Source: Chryseobacterium taiwanense
GTDB taxonomy: Bacteria; Bacteroidota; Bacteroidia; Flavobacteriales; Weeksellaceae
DNA: 64,000 nt
Assembly: GCF_000813825.1 (NCBI RefSeq)
Contig: NZ_JWTA01000001.1
Span: 345,813 to 409,812, forward strand
Direction: 5' to 3'
Every line of letters starts with the position of its first letter. Position 1 is the first letter of the stretch. The notes beneath the pieces were generated by a model that was not told the origin of the DNA, did no database searches, and was given only the letters and a program-made list of their open reading frames with translations. Positions 42,251 to 50,766 of the stretch are shown piece after piece. A program made the translations under genes and the position numbers.

Positions 42251-44224
42251 ATGAAAAAAAATTTATTAACTATAGCACTTTTGGCCACGATGTGTTCTGT
42301 TCAGGCGCAGCTACTACACGTCGACAATACGGCAAATGTTTACGTAAGTGAAGGTACTTTGGTCTATAGTGGAGGTGGTGTACAAACGAAAGGAACAGGA
42401 GTCGTTGAAAACCACGGAAACTTCATGATTCAAGGAACAACAACTGATGTTTTCAGAAATTTGGATGCATCAGGTACTGAAATTACTACAGGAAATGCAG
42501 GTGGGTCTTTTGTTAATAAACTTAACCAACCTACTGCTTACGCTTCTGTAAATACAAATTCATCTTCAGCAACTCCGGTTTATACGTATGGTCAGTTATA
42601 TATATCTGGATTACCTCAAACTGCAATTACAGGAGTAGTTAATCAAGAATATAGAGGCGTTGACCACGGAGACTATCAGCAAATGGGTATGCCTTTCTAC
42701 GGAAAGACAGTTGCTTCTTTAAATGCTAATAGTGGTGCTGAACTAGGAAAAACCTTTACTACAACAAGAGGTTCCAAAAACGAAATTCTTTATTGGGATA
42801 ATACCAATGTGTATTTCCCAAATCTGCCTTCAGGACTGAATACCACAATGGGAGTTGATATAAATCCTTACGCTTATTATATTATGGGTGGTAATGGATT
42901 AGATGTATCTAATAACACCCGTACTATGGTAGGAAGACCGGTTTCTGATGCTAATATGACAGTTTCTTTGGCAAATGCCGGAGCAAACGTTAACTTCGGA
43001 ACAGGAGGTAATGGTATAAACCCAGTTAACGAAAAGTATTATACTTATCTTCAAGATGGCTTCAGTGCATCGGCTGGTGTTTGGACAGGGAACTTTGGTA
43101 AAAATATTTATCAGTTCGGTAACCCGTTCATGACTAACTTAGATTTAAGTAATCTTGGTGTTAATCAAGTAAACTCTGACGGTAACTTTTTAAGTAATAT
43201 CTACGGAGTTAGATTAGAATATCAAGGAGTACAATATTCAACCGGTGGAGGAGGTGGAGCTTCTGCTTATAAATTCATCACTTTTGGTGGAGGAGCTTTA
43301 GCAGGAGATGTTGACTATGCTATGATTAGACCTTACGGAACATTTGTTGTTAAATTGAATGACAATGTTACACAGCCTAATTTAAACTTAGCAAACCTTC
43401 GTAGATTCAACTACTATTCTAGAAATGCTGCTACAACTCCATATTCTGTAAGTGCTAATAAAAATGGCGCAAGCGGTTCATTGAAGCAATTAGGAGTAAT
43501 TGGTTTGGACGCTAACGGAAAAGAGGTAGCAAGAACATATTATATTGTATCTCCAACTACTATTTCTGGACACTCATCTACAGTTAAAGCACAGGTAATT
43601 ACATCAAGTAGCTCTTTAGGAACTTTTGAAGAAGATCCAGTAAACGGAGGGTATGACTTGAATAATGTTAATTATTGGATGTATATTAACGAAGCGAATG
43701 AGGTTAACTTTAAAGGAAAGAATATCAAGTTGGTAAATTATGATCCAACAATTGTTTCTTATAAATTTGAAATTAGAGAAAATGCAGCATTAGTTGCAAA
43801 TGGAACACATCTTCTTTCAGCGGGAGAAGGGTTCTACTATAAAAAATCTACTGATGCTAACGTAACAGCAGCTACTCAGGGGGCTACGGTTACTGCAATC
43901 GGTACTACAAACGGAGTAGAGTACGACTTATACTATGGAGTTCCTAATTCTGGAACATTGGCAACTTCAGAAACGACTAAGTCTGTAAAAACAATGGTTA
44001 TTTATAATCCTGATAAAGACGGATATTTCGTAAGATTTGATCCTTCATGGAAAACAGCAGAGATTAACGTGTTTGATATGAGCGGCAAATTGGTCTTCTC
44101 TCAAAAAGGAGTGAATGCAAAAGGAGACTTTGATTTAAATTTAGATAAGAAAGTTAAAGTAGCTTATATTGTAAACGCGGTATCTGAAAAAGGTGAAAGA
44201 GTAACCTCAAAAATTGTTAGATAA
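42251..44224 (+). CDS. Secreted protein with type IX C-terminal sorting domain
   Basis: 657 aa. A signal peptide (MKKNLLTIALLATMCSVQA) is followed by a large Gly/Asn/Thr-rich beta region and a C-terminal type A sorting domain of about 70 residues, whose hallmarks are INVFDMSGKLVFSQKG and VKVAYIVNAVSEKGERVTSKIV. It should cross the outer membrane through the SprA-containing type IX system and be attached or released. The central part has no enzyme motif; it resembles surface adhesin-type proteins. A -7 element (TATATTTG, 42201-42208) precedes it, and a tiny membrane-protein gene overlaps its very end region. Confidence 0.88.
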   Translation: MKKNLLTIALLATMCSVQAQLLHVDNTANVYVSEGTLVYSGGGVQTKGTGVVENHGNFMIQGTTTDVFRNLDASGTEITTGNAGGSFVNKLNQPTAYASVNTNSSSATPVYTYGQLYISGLPQTAITGVVNQEYRGVDHGDYQQMGMPFYGKTVASLNANSGAELGKTFTTTRGSKNEILYWDNTNVYFPNLPSGLNTTMGVDINPYAYYIMGGNGLDVSNNTRTMVGRPVSDANMTVSLANAGANVNFGTGGNGINPVNEKYYTYLQDGFSASAGVWTGNFGKNIYQFGNPFMTNLDLSNLGVNQVNSDGNFLSNIYGVRLEYQGVQYSTGGGGGASAYKFITFGGGALAGDVDYAMIRPYGTFVVKLNDNVTQPNLNLANLRRFNYYSRNAATTPYSVSANKNGASGSLKQLGVIGLDANGKEVARTYYIVSPTTISGHSSTVKAQVITSSSSLGTFEEDPVNGGYDLNNVNYWMYINEANEVNFKGKNIKLVNYDPTIVSYKFEIRENAALVANGTHLLSAGEGFYYKKSTDANVTAATQGATVTAIGTTNGVEYDLYYGVPNSGTLATSETTKSVKTMVIYNPDKDGYFVRFDPSWKTAEINVFDMSGKLVFSQKGVNAKGDFDLNLDKKVKVAYIVNAVSEKGERVTSKIVR

Positions 44225-44225
44225 T

Positions 44226-44447
44226 ATGAAAAAGATTTATTTAAAAATAGTATTCCCGTTATGTTTGCTAATGAATGCCGTTTTTTACGCGCAAACACCG
44301 TCGAATCCTAATCCTCCGGGAGGGGTTGGTGGAGGTACTCCGGGAGCTCAGGCTTCACCCATTGATATGTATGTTTATGTACTAGGAATTGTAGCCATGT
44401 TGCTTATTGTATTTTTTACAAAAAAGTACAAAAGTCAAAAAATATAA
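44226..44447 (+). CDS. Tiny exported single-span protein behind the type IX cargo gene
   Basis: 73 aa from the ATG at 44226, one base after the preceding stop. It has a signal peptide (to about FYAQ, residue 23), a Pro/Gly-rich mature start (NPNPPGGVGGGTPGAQ), and one membrane helix near the end (MYVYVLGIVAMLLIVFF) followed by a basic tail (TKKYKSQKI). The mature form would be a surface- or periplasm-facing peptide of about 25 residues on a membrane anchor. I have seen similar small genes behind sorted proteins in Flavobacteriia; no function is known. Confidence 0.8.
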   Translation: MKKIYLKIVFPLCLLMNAVFYAQTPSNPNPPGGVGGGTPGAQASPIDMYVYVLGIVAMLLIVFFTKKYKSQKI

Positions 44448-44465
44448 AATTTTATTAAAATAATA

Positions 44466-44496
44466 GTAAACTCTCTGATTAGTCGGGGAGTTTTTT
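44466..44496 (+). terminator. Terminator after the cargo/tiny-protein pair
   Basis: AACTCTCT pairs with GGGGAGTT (G-T pairs included) around GATTAGTC and is followed by seven T. Confidence 0.75.
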
Positions 44497-44508
44497 TATT
44501 TTTACCAT

Positions 44509-45792
44509 ATGAAAAAGATACTTTTATTGTCTGGGATGATGACAGCGTTATCTATCCATGCTCAGTTTTCTGTAACTATTCAAGCACCGGAAGGATTTAA
44601 AGAAAATGATGCTATTTTATATACACTTAACGGATCCAAAGATATAATTGTTACCAAAGAGCAGAAAAAAAATAATGTATGGACATTTAAGTACCCTAAA
44701 GCTTATTCAGGGATGATGAAGGCTTATTTCCCAAATACGAACAATTCTGTTACATTTATTTCTGAGAATAAGAATGTAAGTATCAAGCTTGATGCAGATG
44801 GGACAAAAGTAAAAGACATTATTTATCTTGATGATGCTAATATTTTGATGAGTAGCCTTCAGGAATCTTCTCAAAAGAAAGAATTGATACTTCCTGCATT
44901 ATCACAAATAAAAGAATACTATAAAGATAATACTGATTTTGGAAAGGCTTTAAAAGTGGAAATCGGAAGATTGTCAGGAAATGATACTTCCGATGCGTCT
45001 AAATATCCATTTGTAAGTTATTACAATACGAATTATAATAAATATTTATCTGCTGAAAACACTAAAAAGCTATCTCAGGATGATATTATTAATTTTATTG
45101 ATAAGTCGAATGATATGTTGGAAACTTCTTCCTTGCTAAGACCATTATTGGTAGCTTACTTAAATACGGGAGGAAACACTAATGTTACTGCTTCTGTAGA
45201 TAAGTTATTAGATCAATTAAAGGTTGAAACTCCGCGTGGACAGACTGTTTTATCTGAATTAATCGACATTTTTGATGTGTATGATATGTCAGAGTTTAAA
45301 AACAAGTATTTAAGCCTTGCAAAGAACCTTAAATGCACCATTACAGACAGATTAGCATCTACATTGAAGTCTAATGCCAATGTTGAATTAGGAGCTGTTT
45401 TTCCTAACTATAAATTCCAGTCAGCGGTAAATACGGATGCAAAGTCTATTCATGATGTAAAAGCAGATAAGAAAGTCATTATTTTCTGGTCATCCACTTG
45501 TTCACATTGCGAAAGTGAGCTTCCGCAATTATTAGCAAAATACAAAGAATTACAAGCTAAGAAAATTCAGATTATCGGATTGTCTTTGGATACCGACAAA
45601 AACTCATATACAAGTAAAATAGCTGCATTTCCATGGATCAATGATACAGAATTGAAAGGATGGAACAGTTCTTACTCGGAAACGTACAATGTTCATGCTA
45701 CACCGACGTATTTTATTTTAGATGCTAACAATAAGATTATCAGTAAGCCAGAGCACGTGGGAAATGTTTTAGAATATTTTAATGCAAAATAA
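44509..45792 (+). CDS. Exported thioredoxin-like (TlpA/ResA) oxidoreductase with DUF4369-like N-terminus
   Basis: 427 aa. A signal peptide (MKKILLLSGMMTALSIHA) is followed by a beta-rich N-terminal region, a helical middle and a C-terminal TlpA-type thioredoxin fold from about residue 290, with the active site FWSSTCSHCESELPQLL (CSHC) and the cis-Pro segment HATPTYFIL. It should reduce or shuffle disulfides in the periplasm, perhaps in cytochrome maturation. The CxxC is intact. It is placed just downstream of the cargo protein but after a terminator. A tRNA promoter starts right after its stop. Confidence 0.92.
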   Translation: MKKILLLSGMMTALSIHAQFSVTIQAPEGFKENDAILYTLNGSKDIIVTKEQKKNNVWTFKYPKAYSGMMKAYFPNTNNSVTFISENKNVSIKLDADGTKVKDIIYLDDANILMSSLQESSQKKELILPALSQIKEYYKDNTDFGKALKVEIGRLSGNDTSDASKYPFVSYYNTNYNKYLSAENTKKLSQDDIINFIDKSNDMLETSSLLRPLLVAYLNTGGNTNVTASVDKLLDQLKVETPRGQTVLSELIDIFDVYDMSEFKNKYLSLAKNLKCTITDRLASTLKSNANVELGAVFPNYKFQSAVNTDAKSIHDVKADKKVIIFWSSTCSHCESELPQLLAKYKELQAKKIQIIGLSLDTDKNSYTSKIAAFPWINDTELKGWNSSYSETYNVHATPTYFILDANNKIISKPEHVGNVLEYFNAK

Positions 45793-45794
45793 TT

Positions 45795-45824
45795 TTGGAG
45801 GGAAAGAAATAATTTATATATTTG
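45795..45824 (+). promoter_or_regulatory. tRNA operon promoter TTG-N19-TATATTTG
   Basis: TTG at 45795-45797 and TATATTTG at 45817-45824 have the ideal 19-base spacing. The first tRNA starts at 45837, so the leader is about six bases. Confidence 0.85.
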
Positions 45825-45836
45825 CACCACGAAAAA

Positions 45837-45910
45837 GGCGAGGTAGCTCAGTTGGTTAGAGCGCAGGATTCATAACCCTGAGGTCACGGGTTCAATTCCC
45901 GTCTTCGCTA
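45837..45910 (+). tRNA. tRNA-Met(CAT), elongator
   Basis: 74 bases. Acceptor GGCGAGG pairs with CTTCGCT (G-T at both the first and the sixth pair), D arm GCTC...GAGC, anticodon loop TTCATAA, T arm ACGGG/CCCGT with the TTCAATT loop. No CCA is encoded. The anticodon CAT could also read as tRNA-Ile2, but the stem sequence is nearer to elongator tRNA-Met. Confidence 0.93.
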
Positions 45911-45946
45911 CAAATAGTACTTTCGGTAGGTACTTAAAAAATACAC

Positions 45947-46019
<73 letters not shown>

Positions 46020-46021
46020 CT

Positions 46022-46054
46022 AAAATCGCAACTAGAAATAGTTGCGATTTTTTT
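46022..46054 (+). terminator. Terminator of the tRNA-Met pair
   Basis: AAATCGCAACTA pairs with TAGTTGCGATTT around GAAA, followed by TTTT. It begins within three bases of the initiator tRNA. Confidence 0.9.
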
Positions 46055-46339
46055 ATGAAGTGAAGTCAATTCTTTATACAGGTTTTTAAAATTTATTTTT
46101 TATATTTCCTCCTAGCTCCTCAAATCTGGTATTTTGATTAATAAAATAAATCTAAGCGAATCTTTCTCTATAAACTAAGTATACTTCTTTAAATAGAAAA
46201 TCTTGAGGTTTTGCTAAAATAAATAAGTATCTTTATTGTGAATTATTTAAAATTCTAAAAAAAACTTAAAATAAATTCAATAAATCTTAAAGTTTTCATA
46301 AAACTTGATAAAAAAAAGAAATTAATTTTTTTTTTGTAA

Positions 46340-46450
46340 ATATTGTTGTACTTTTACAACGCCTTGAATGAGGGAACAAGTCAAGGTAATAAATTTTTTT
46401 TCATCATTTGTGTTTTTAGAATCGTATCGCCTGATACGATTCTTTTTTTT
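46340..46450 (+). ncRNA. Candidate small RNA with its own terminator
   Basis: In the gap 46055-46457 a strong plus-strand terminator (46418-46450) has no plus-strand gene in front of it, because the tRNA pair already ends at 46054. Upstream is a stem-loop CCTTGA (46362-46367) with TCAAGG (46380-46385) around ATGAGGGAACAAG, and a near -7 element (TACTTTTA, 46349-46356). No open frame lies in it. The start is approximate. The remainder of the gap is plain AT-rich DNA. Confidence 0.5.
46418..46450 (+). terminator. Orphan plus-strand terminator
   Basis: AGAATCGTATC pairs with GATACGATTCT (11 bp) around GCCT, followed by eight T on the plus strand. On the minus strand the stem is followed by A residues, so it does not serve the neighbouring minus-strand gene at 46458 well. 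Confidence 0.85.
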
Positions 46451-46457
46451 TATGGGA

Positions 46458-47537
46458 TTATTTTTCGTAATTCAACAGTAAGTCGATAAAGTAAGAATAG
46501 GTGATAGAACCTTCTTGCTGATTGCTTTTAAGAAATAGGTTGTTGGTAAACCCAAAGAAATCATCCAACCAGCTTTGATGTCTTAAGACAAATGCCTTTT
46601 CAAATGCTCTGTCTCTTTTCATTCCTTCAGAATAGTTTTTTAGTACCGTTTTTACAAAAGCTGGATCTTCTTCTATAATAAACCTTAAAAGGCTTTTTAA
46701 AGTGAAATATTCGGTGCTGTAGCGAAGTTCTACATTCGTAGAGTTAACGCCTATCAGATAGCCTATAAAATTAGCTTCCTGTTCTCTGGCAAAGCCTAAT
46801 TGATGTGAGCTTTCATGAGCAGAAGTAAAAGGGATTGATGTTGCCGGCATTTGTGAGTTATACTGGGCTTCAGCAGTGAAAGGATTGTAATATCCGAGTA
46901 TGCCGGTAAAGCTCATTACATTTTTAAATAAACTAGGTTTAAAAGAATTAATCTGTGGAGCCTTCTTAGAAGAAATAAATGGAGGGATGGTTTTCTGCCT
47001 TTGTAAAATTTCTGTTTGAATAGCATTGAGATCTGATAGAATAAAGACTCCGTTTGCATCTTCTTTTACCCTTTCTCTGCTTGCTTTGCATTTCTCAAGG
47101 TATTTTAATGCCAATGTTTTTGCTTTGCTTATTTCAGGGTCTTTTTGGCTTGAAAGCTTGTAAAGAATCGGTGTTTGGAAATAAAGCATTCCCCAAAATA
47201 TCTGGTAGCAGAAATAAAAGATATTAATGACAAGGAGAAGTCTTATTACAGTTTTATTTCTCTCCTTCTTTTTAAAAAGTTTAATAATGGAATATAAAAT
47301 GAAAATTCCTAAGACGACATATAAAACATCTCCCATTGAAAATGGAATCCATGAAAAAAGAATCTGATGAGTTTTTTTCTGAATTTCAAAAAGACTTTCA
47401 AAAAATGAAATCATGAATTTCAATTTCGAAAAAATAAAAAACAAAAGAAATTGGGCAAGTAATAAACCCGCCCAAAATCTTTTCTTCGTATAAATTTTAC
47501 TAGTATTAATGACCACTTCCTTTTGTAAGTTTATCAA
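46458..47537 (-). CDS. DUF3810 membrane protein with zincin-like motif
   Basis: 359 aa. Three N-terminal membrane helices (about 20-38, 65-85 and 95-120) are followed by a soluble region with HESSHQLGFAREQEANF, in which HExxH and a downstream Glu fit a zinc metallopeptidase. That is the DUF3810 pattern; no substrate is known. Its start is taken at 47537, which overlaps the end of the MFS gene by 32 bases on the same strand, so the two are coupled; a shorter start would lose the first helix. Facing the type of intergenic hairpin at 46418 but not terminated by it. Confidence 0.83.
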   Translation of the reverse strand: MINLQKEVVINTSKIYTKKRFWAGLLLAQFLLFFIFSKLKFMISFFESLFEIQKKTHQILFSWIPFSMGDVLYVVLGIFILYSIIKLFKKKERNKTVIRLLLVINIFYFCYQIFWGMLYFQTPILYKLSSQKDPEISKAKTLALKYLEKCKASRERVKEDANGVFILSDLNAIQTEILQRQKTIPPFISSKKAPQINSFKPSLFKNVMSFTGILGYYNPFTAEAQYNSQMPATSIPFTSAHESSHQLGFAREQEANFIGYLIGVNSTNVELRYSTEYFTLKSLLRFIIEEDPAFVKTVLKNYSEGMKRDRAFEKAFVLRHQSWLDDFFGFTNNLFLKSNQQEGSITYSYFIDLLLNYEK

Positions 47538-48951
47538 GGTCTATCCCTTGAGATTTTAAAATACCGCTTACTCGAACTGCATAAAATGCTAAATAAGCAA
47601 AACAGAAAACGCCTACAATATAACTTGCGTGGATTGTGGTTAAATCTGCAATGTATCCTTGAAGAAGACTAATAATTCCACCCCCCATAATCATCATGAT
47701 TAATAGACCGGAACCTTGGTTTGTATGTTTTCCAAGACCGTTGATAGCAAGAGCAAAAATACAAGGCCATAAGGTAGAACAAAATAGACCTACACTTGTA
47801 AATGCATATACAGAAACCATTCCTTTTGTGAACATTCCGGTAAGTAGAGCAATGATTCCTGCAGTAGAGAAGATAAGCAGCATTCTTGCAGGATTACCTT
47901 TACTCATTACATCACAGATAATCATTACAATAATAATTAAACCATACACATAAAAAGGAGTAAGATCATGCTTTGCAATTGCATTCACTAATAAGAATAC
48001 TCCGAATGCTAAATATGGTGCTAAAAATCTTAAAATCTTTTTGAATCCTGCGCTGAAATCAAAAGCATCAACAGCTCCTGTCCAACGTCCGATCATCATA
48101 GAAGCCCAGTAAAGAGAAATATAAGGCGCTACATCTTTAGTTTCAAAATGTAGATCTTTTTCCATATAAGCAGGTAAGTTACTTGCAGTAGATACTTCCA
48201 CTCCTACATACACAAAAATAGCGATCATCCCCATAATAAGCTGAGGGTAGCTCAATGCTGATTTTCTGTGTTCACCCGGTGTGGCATCATCAGTACTTTC
48301 AGTATTGGTAGGTGTTACAGTAGGAAGTGACGAAAACTTCAACATGATAGCCACTAATACAAAAGCAGCTCCTAAAATAAGATAAGGAATCTTTACACTT
48401 TCTACACTTACTTCAGTAGTTGCTGCAGTAGCAGATCCGAAAATTGCGAAAGAAACAATCAGAGGTCCGATGGTAGTTCCTAAGTTGTTGATTCCACCTG
48501 CCATTGTTAATCTTTGAGAGCCCGTTTCTACTGGTCCTACTTCAATTGCAAGAGGGTTCGCAACAATCTGCTGTAAGGAAAATCCTAAACCTACAATAAA
48601 TAATCCTGAGATCATCAATGGGAAAGAACCCATATTGGCAGCCGGATAAAATAATAATGTTCCCGCTGCAGAAATCAATAATCCGGTAATTAATCCGTTT
48701 TTATAACCAATCTTATTGATTAAATCTTGTTTCAGCCCTTTCGAAATAAACATATAAATTAATGAACCTACCGTATACGCCACGTAGAAACAAATCTGTA
48801 CGAGCATACTTTCGGTTTGGGTTAAATTAAATGCTTTTTTGAAAACCGGGATTAGGATATCGTTACTGGCTGCAACAAAACCCCAGAAAAAAAATACTGT
48901 AACTAACGGAATAAACTGTCCCCAGTTAGTTTGTTTAGAATAGTTTGACAT
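47506..48951 (-). CDS. Sugar MFS transporter (FucP/GluP-like)
   Basis: 481 aa with 12 membrane helices. The opening FIPLVTVFFFWGFVAASNDILIPVFKKAFNLTQ and the NPLAIEVGP loop, and the central charged loop between helices 6 and 7, are those of the fucose/glucose-galactose:H+ symporter group. It should import a hexose through the inner membrane. A -7 match on the minus strand (TATATTTG, complement of 48978-48985) lies just before the start. The DUF3810 gene overlaps its end. Which sugar is used cannot be told. Confidence 0.92.
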   Translation of the reverse strand: MSNYSKQTNWGQFIPLVTVFFFWGFVAASNDILIPVFKKAFNLTQTESMLVQICFYVAYTVGSLIYMFISKGLKQDLINKIGYKNGLITGLLISAAGTLLFYPAANMGSFPLMISGLFIVGLGFSLQQIVANPLAIEVGPVETGSQRLTMAGGINNLGTTIGPLIVSFAIFGSATAATTEVSVESVKIPYLILGAAFVLVAIMLKFSSLPTVTPTNTESTDDATPGEHRKSALSYPQLIMGMIAIFVYVGVEVSTASNLPAYMEKDLHFETKDVAPYISLYWASMMIGRWTGAVDAFDFSAGFKKILRFLAPYLAFGVFLLVNAIAKHDLTPFYVYGLIIIVMIICDVMSKGNPARMLLIFSTAGIIALLTGMFTKGMVSVYAFTSVGLFCSTLWPCIFALAINGLGKHTNQGSGLLIMMIMGGGIISLLQGYIADLTTIHASYIVGVFCFAYLAFYAVRVSGILKSQGIDLDKLTKGSGH

Positions 48952-48999
48952 ATTTGTTAATAAAAAATTCGCAATAACAAATATAGATTATTTCTTTGA

Positions 49000-49725
49000 T
49001 TAAGAGTATTTAACTAAAGTTTTTTTTATTGTCTCAAAAGCTGACAATTTTAAATCTTTTGGAGAATCTGAAGGCTCAAGAATACCATTGTAAAATACCC
49101 TTACTTTACCAGGATATCCTTTAGAATTCTCGAATGGAAAAATTTCTTTTAAACCAATAAAGGTGTGAATGACAATTGGTGAGTTGTGCTTGGAAGATAA
49201 AGTGAAAGCTCCGTCTTTAAATTCATCTAAAATAATAGAAGTATCATCAGGAACTCCGCCTTCCGGAAAGATAACGATACTACAGCCTTCTTCCATTTTC
49301 TCGGCGCATCTTCTGTAAACATCGGCACGGCTTCTTGCACTGCTTCGGTCTACCATTACGCAGATCCTTTTATAGATCGTTCCGAAAATAGGAATCTTTA
49401 CCAGCTCTTTTTTTCCCACAAAGCAAATAGGATGATGAGGATACAGAATACAGGTAAGCATAATATCCATAATGGAAGTGTGATTGGAAATAATCACATA
49501 TTGCTTTCCTTTTTCAAGTTGCTGGCTGGAAAGCTTAGTGATCTCATGTCTCAATCCCATTCCGTAGAACATTCCGTAGCTCCAGAAGCGGATAAACTTA
49601 TAGGCATATTTATAATGCTTTTTATTAAATGATAAGATAAAAACCGGAATCCCGAAAAATATCGTTAAAAAAAAAGCTAAAATCAAAAGCCAAAATCTCC
49701 AGAGATAATTTAAAATCTTTCCCAC
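49000..49725 (-). CDS. 1-acyl-sn-glycerol-3-phosphate acyltransferase (PlsC-type)
   Basis: 241 aa. An N-terminal membrane helix (about 8-30) precedes the acyltransferase motif NHTSIMD (H-x4-D) near residue 82 and the second block FPEGGVPDD near 153 that binds the glycerol-phosphate. It makes phosphatidic acid from lysophosphatidic acid at the inner membrane. The gene begins 3 bases after the GtrA gene and shares its transcript. Ornithine-lipid or other acyltransferases share these motifs, so the exact acceptor is inferred. Confidence 0.88.
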   Translation of the reverse strand: MGKILNYLWRFWLLILAFFLTIFFGIPVFILSFNKKHYKYAYKFIRFWSYGMFYGMGLRHEITKLSSQQLEKGKQYVIISNHTSIMDIMLTCILYPHHPICFVGKKELVKIPIFGTIYKRICVMVDRSSARSRADVYRRCAEKMEEGCSIVIFPEGGVPDDTSIILDEFKDGAFTLSSKHNSPIVIHTFIGLKEIFPFENSKGYPGKVRVFYNGILEPSDSPKDLKLSAFETIKKTLVKYS

Positions 49726-49728
49726 AAG

Positions 49729-50187
49729 TTATCCATTAAAAATTACTTTTTTCTTGATCGAATAATTAAGTACCGAAACTAATAAAATTGCCGCAATCTT
49801 ACTAATCATTTCCGGACTTAACGTATAGATAATTAAACTGATATTATCTTTAAAGATAAAACTGTAGAAAAACTGGAAAAAGCTAAGACTTAATAATGTT
49901 GAAATAAAAGAGACAATCATAAAATAAGCAAATTCTTTTTTCTTTGAATGTTTCCCTCGCTCAAAAACGAACCAAATACTTAGAAAATAATTGGTAATGA
50001 TCCCGCAGCTAGTAGATAATATGTTACTTAAAGGATAATGAATACCATGGAAATTAGTTTCCTGAGAAAACATACTAGGGAGTTGGGTACTGAAAATTTT
50101 AAAACTTCCAATCTCAACAATAGCACTAAGACCTCCGGCTATGATGAAGAATAAAATTTGTTTTTGGCGTAGTAGTAATTCTCTCAT
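49729..50187 (-). CDS. GtrA-family membrane protein
   Basis: 152 aa from the ATG at 50187; the frame opens as far up as 50328, but that adds a poorly hydrophobic 47-residue extension, while the start MRELLLRQKQILFFIIAGGLSAIVE matches the usual GtrA opening. Four membrane helices are seen. GtrA proteins are thought to move undecaprenyl-phosphate-linked sugars across the membrane for surface glycans. It is directly followed by the PlsC-type gene. The function in this cell is not established. Confidence 0.83.
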   Translation of the reverse strand: MRELLLRQKQILFFIIAGGLSAIVEIGSFKIFSTQLPSMFSQETNFHGIHYPLSNILSTSCGIITNYFLSIWFVFERGKHSKKKEFAYFMIVSFISTLLSLSFFQFFYSFIFKDNISLIIYTLSPEMISKIAAILLVSVLNYSIKKKVIFNG

Positions 50188-50418
50188 TAAGATGATATAA
50201 TTTGCAAATTTATAACTATATGTTAAACAGTGAAAAAAGTTGTTAAATATTTTTTTTGAATCAAAAATATTTTTAAATTTAATCTTCTGAACGAAGTAAA
50301 AATGACCTGATAATAAATTCATTTTCAACAGCTTGTGTTGGGTGGTTTTTCTATCTTGTAATACAGGTTTGAGAGCATTCTATCAACATTTTTTTATCAA
50401 AACTATAATTATATTTGT

Positions 50419-50685
50419 ATGAAAAGTCAAAACAAATACAGAAAATTCCAGCTTCAGCAGAAAAATATTGAGGCTCTTGAGAGAGAGAGTACTCGATTCA
50501 AAAGAGTGTATACCGAATACGAAAATATGTCTGATGAGCTATGGAATCTTGAGAATTCTAACGGGGAACCCGTTCCCGACGACTTTATCAATGCGATGAT
50601 CTTACAGACTTCTTACTTGGAAGATGAAATAGAAGATTGGCTATTACAATTCAATGAAAAAAAAACTGATATAAAACATTCTTAA
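50419..50685 (+). CDS. Small helical hypothetical protein
   Basis: 88 aa, hydrophilic, with a long coiled-coil-like N-terminus (KYRKFQLQQKNIEALERES) and an acidic second half (LEDEIEDWLLQFNEK). It has no signal peptide. The ATG is only two bases after a TATATTTG match, too close for that element to drive this start, so the promoter is uncertain. A frame this well-bounded with consistent codon use is probably real. It stands alone, divergent from the GtrA operon and 81 bases before the ATPase gene. No family or function recognised. Confidence 0.65.
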   Translation: MKSQNKYRKFQLQQKNIEALERESTRFKRVYTEYENMSDELWNLENSNGEPVPDDFINAMILQTSYLEDEIEDWLLQFNEKKTDIKHS

Positions 50686-50766
50686 TTTTGTAAAGCTTCT
50701 GATGTGTTTGTAACACGGTTTAAAGATAAATTCATAATTTAGCATCCTTAAACTAAAATCTAAAAT

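Noticed and set aside
50410..50417. TATATTTG as promoter of the 88-aa gene at 50419
   Set aside because: It ends one base before the ATG, so transcription would start inside the gene, and no TTG lies at -33.
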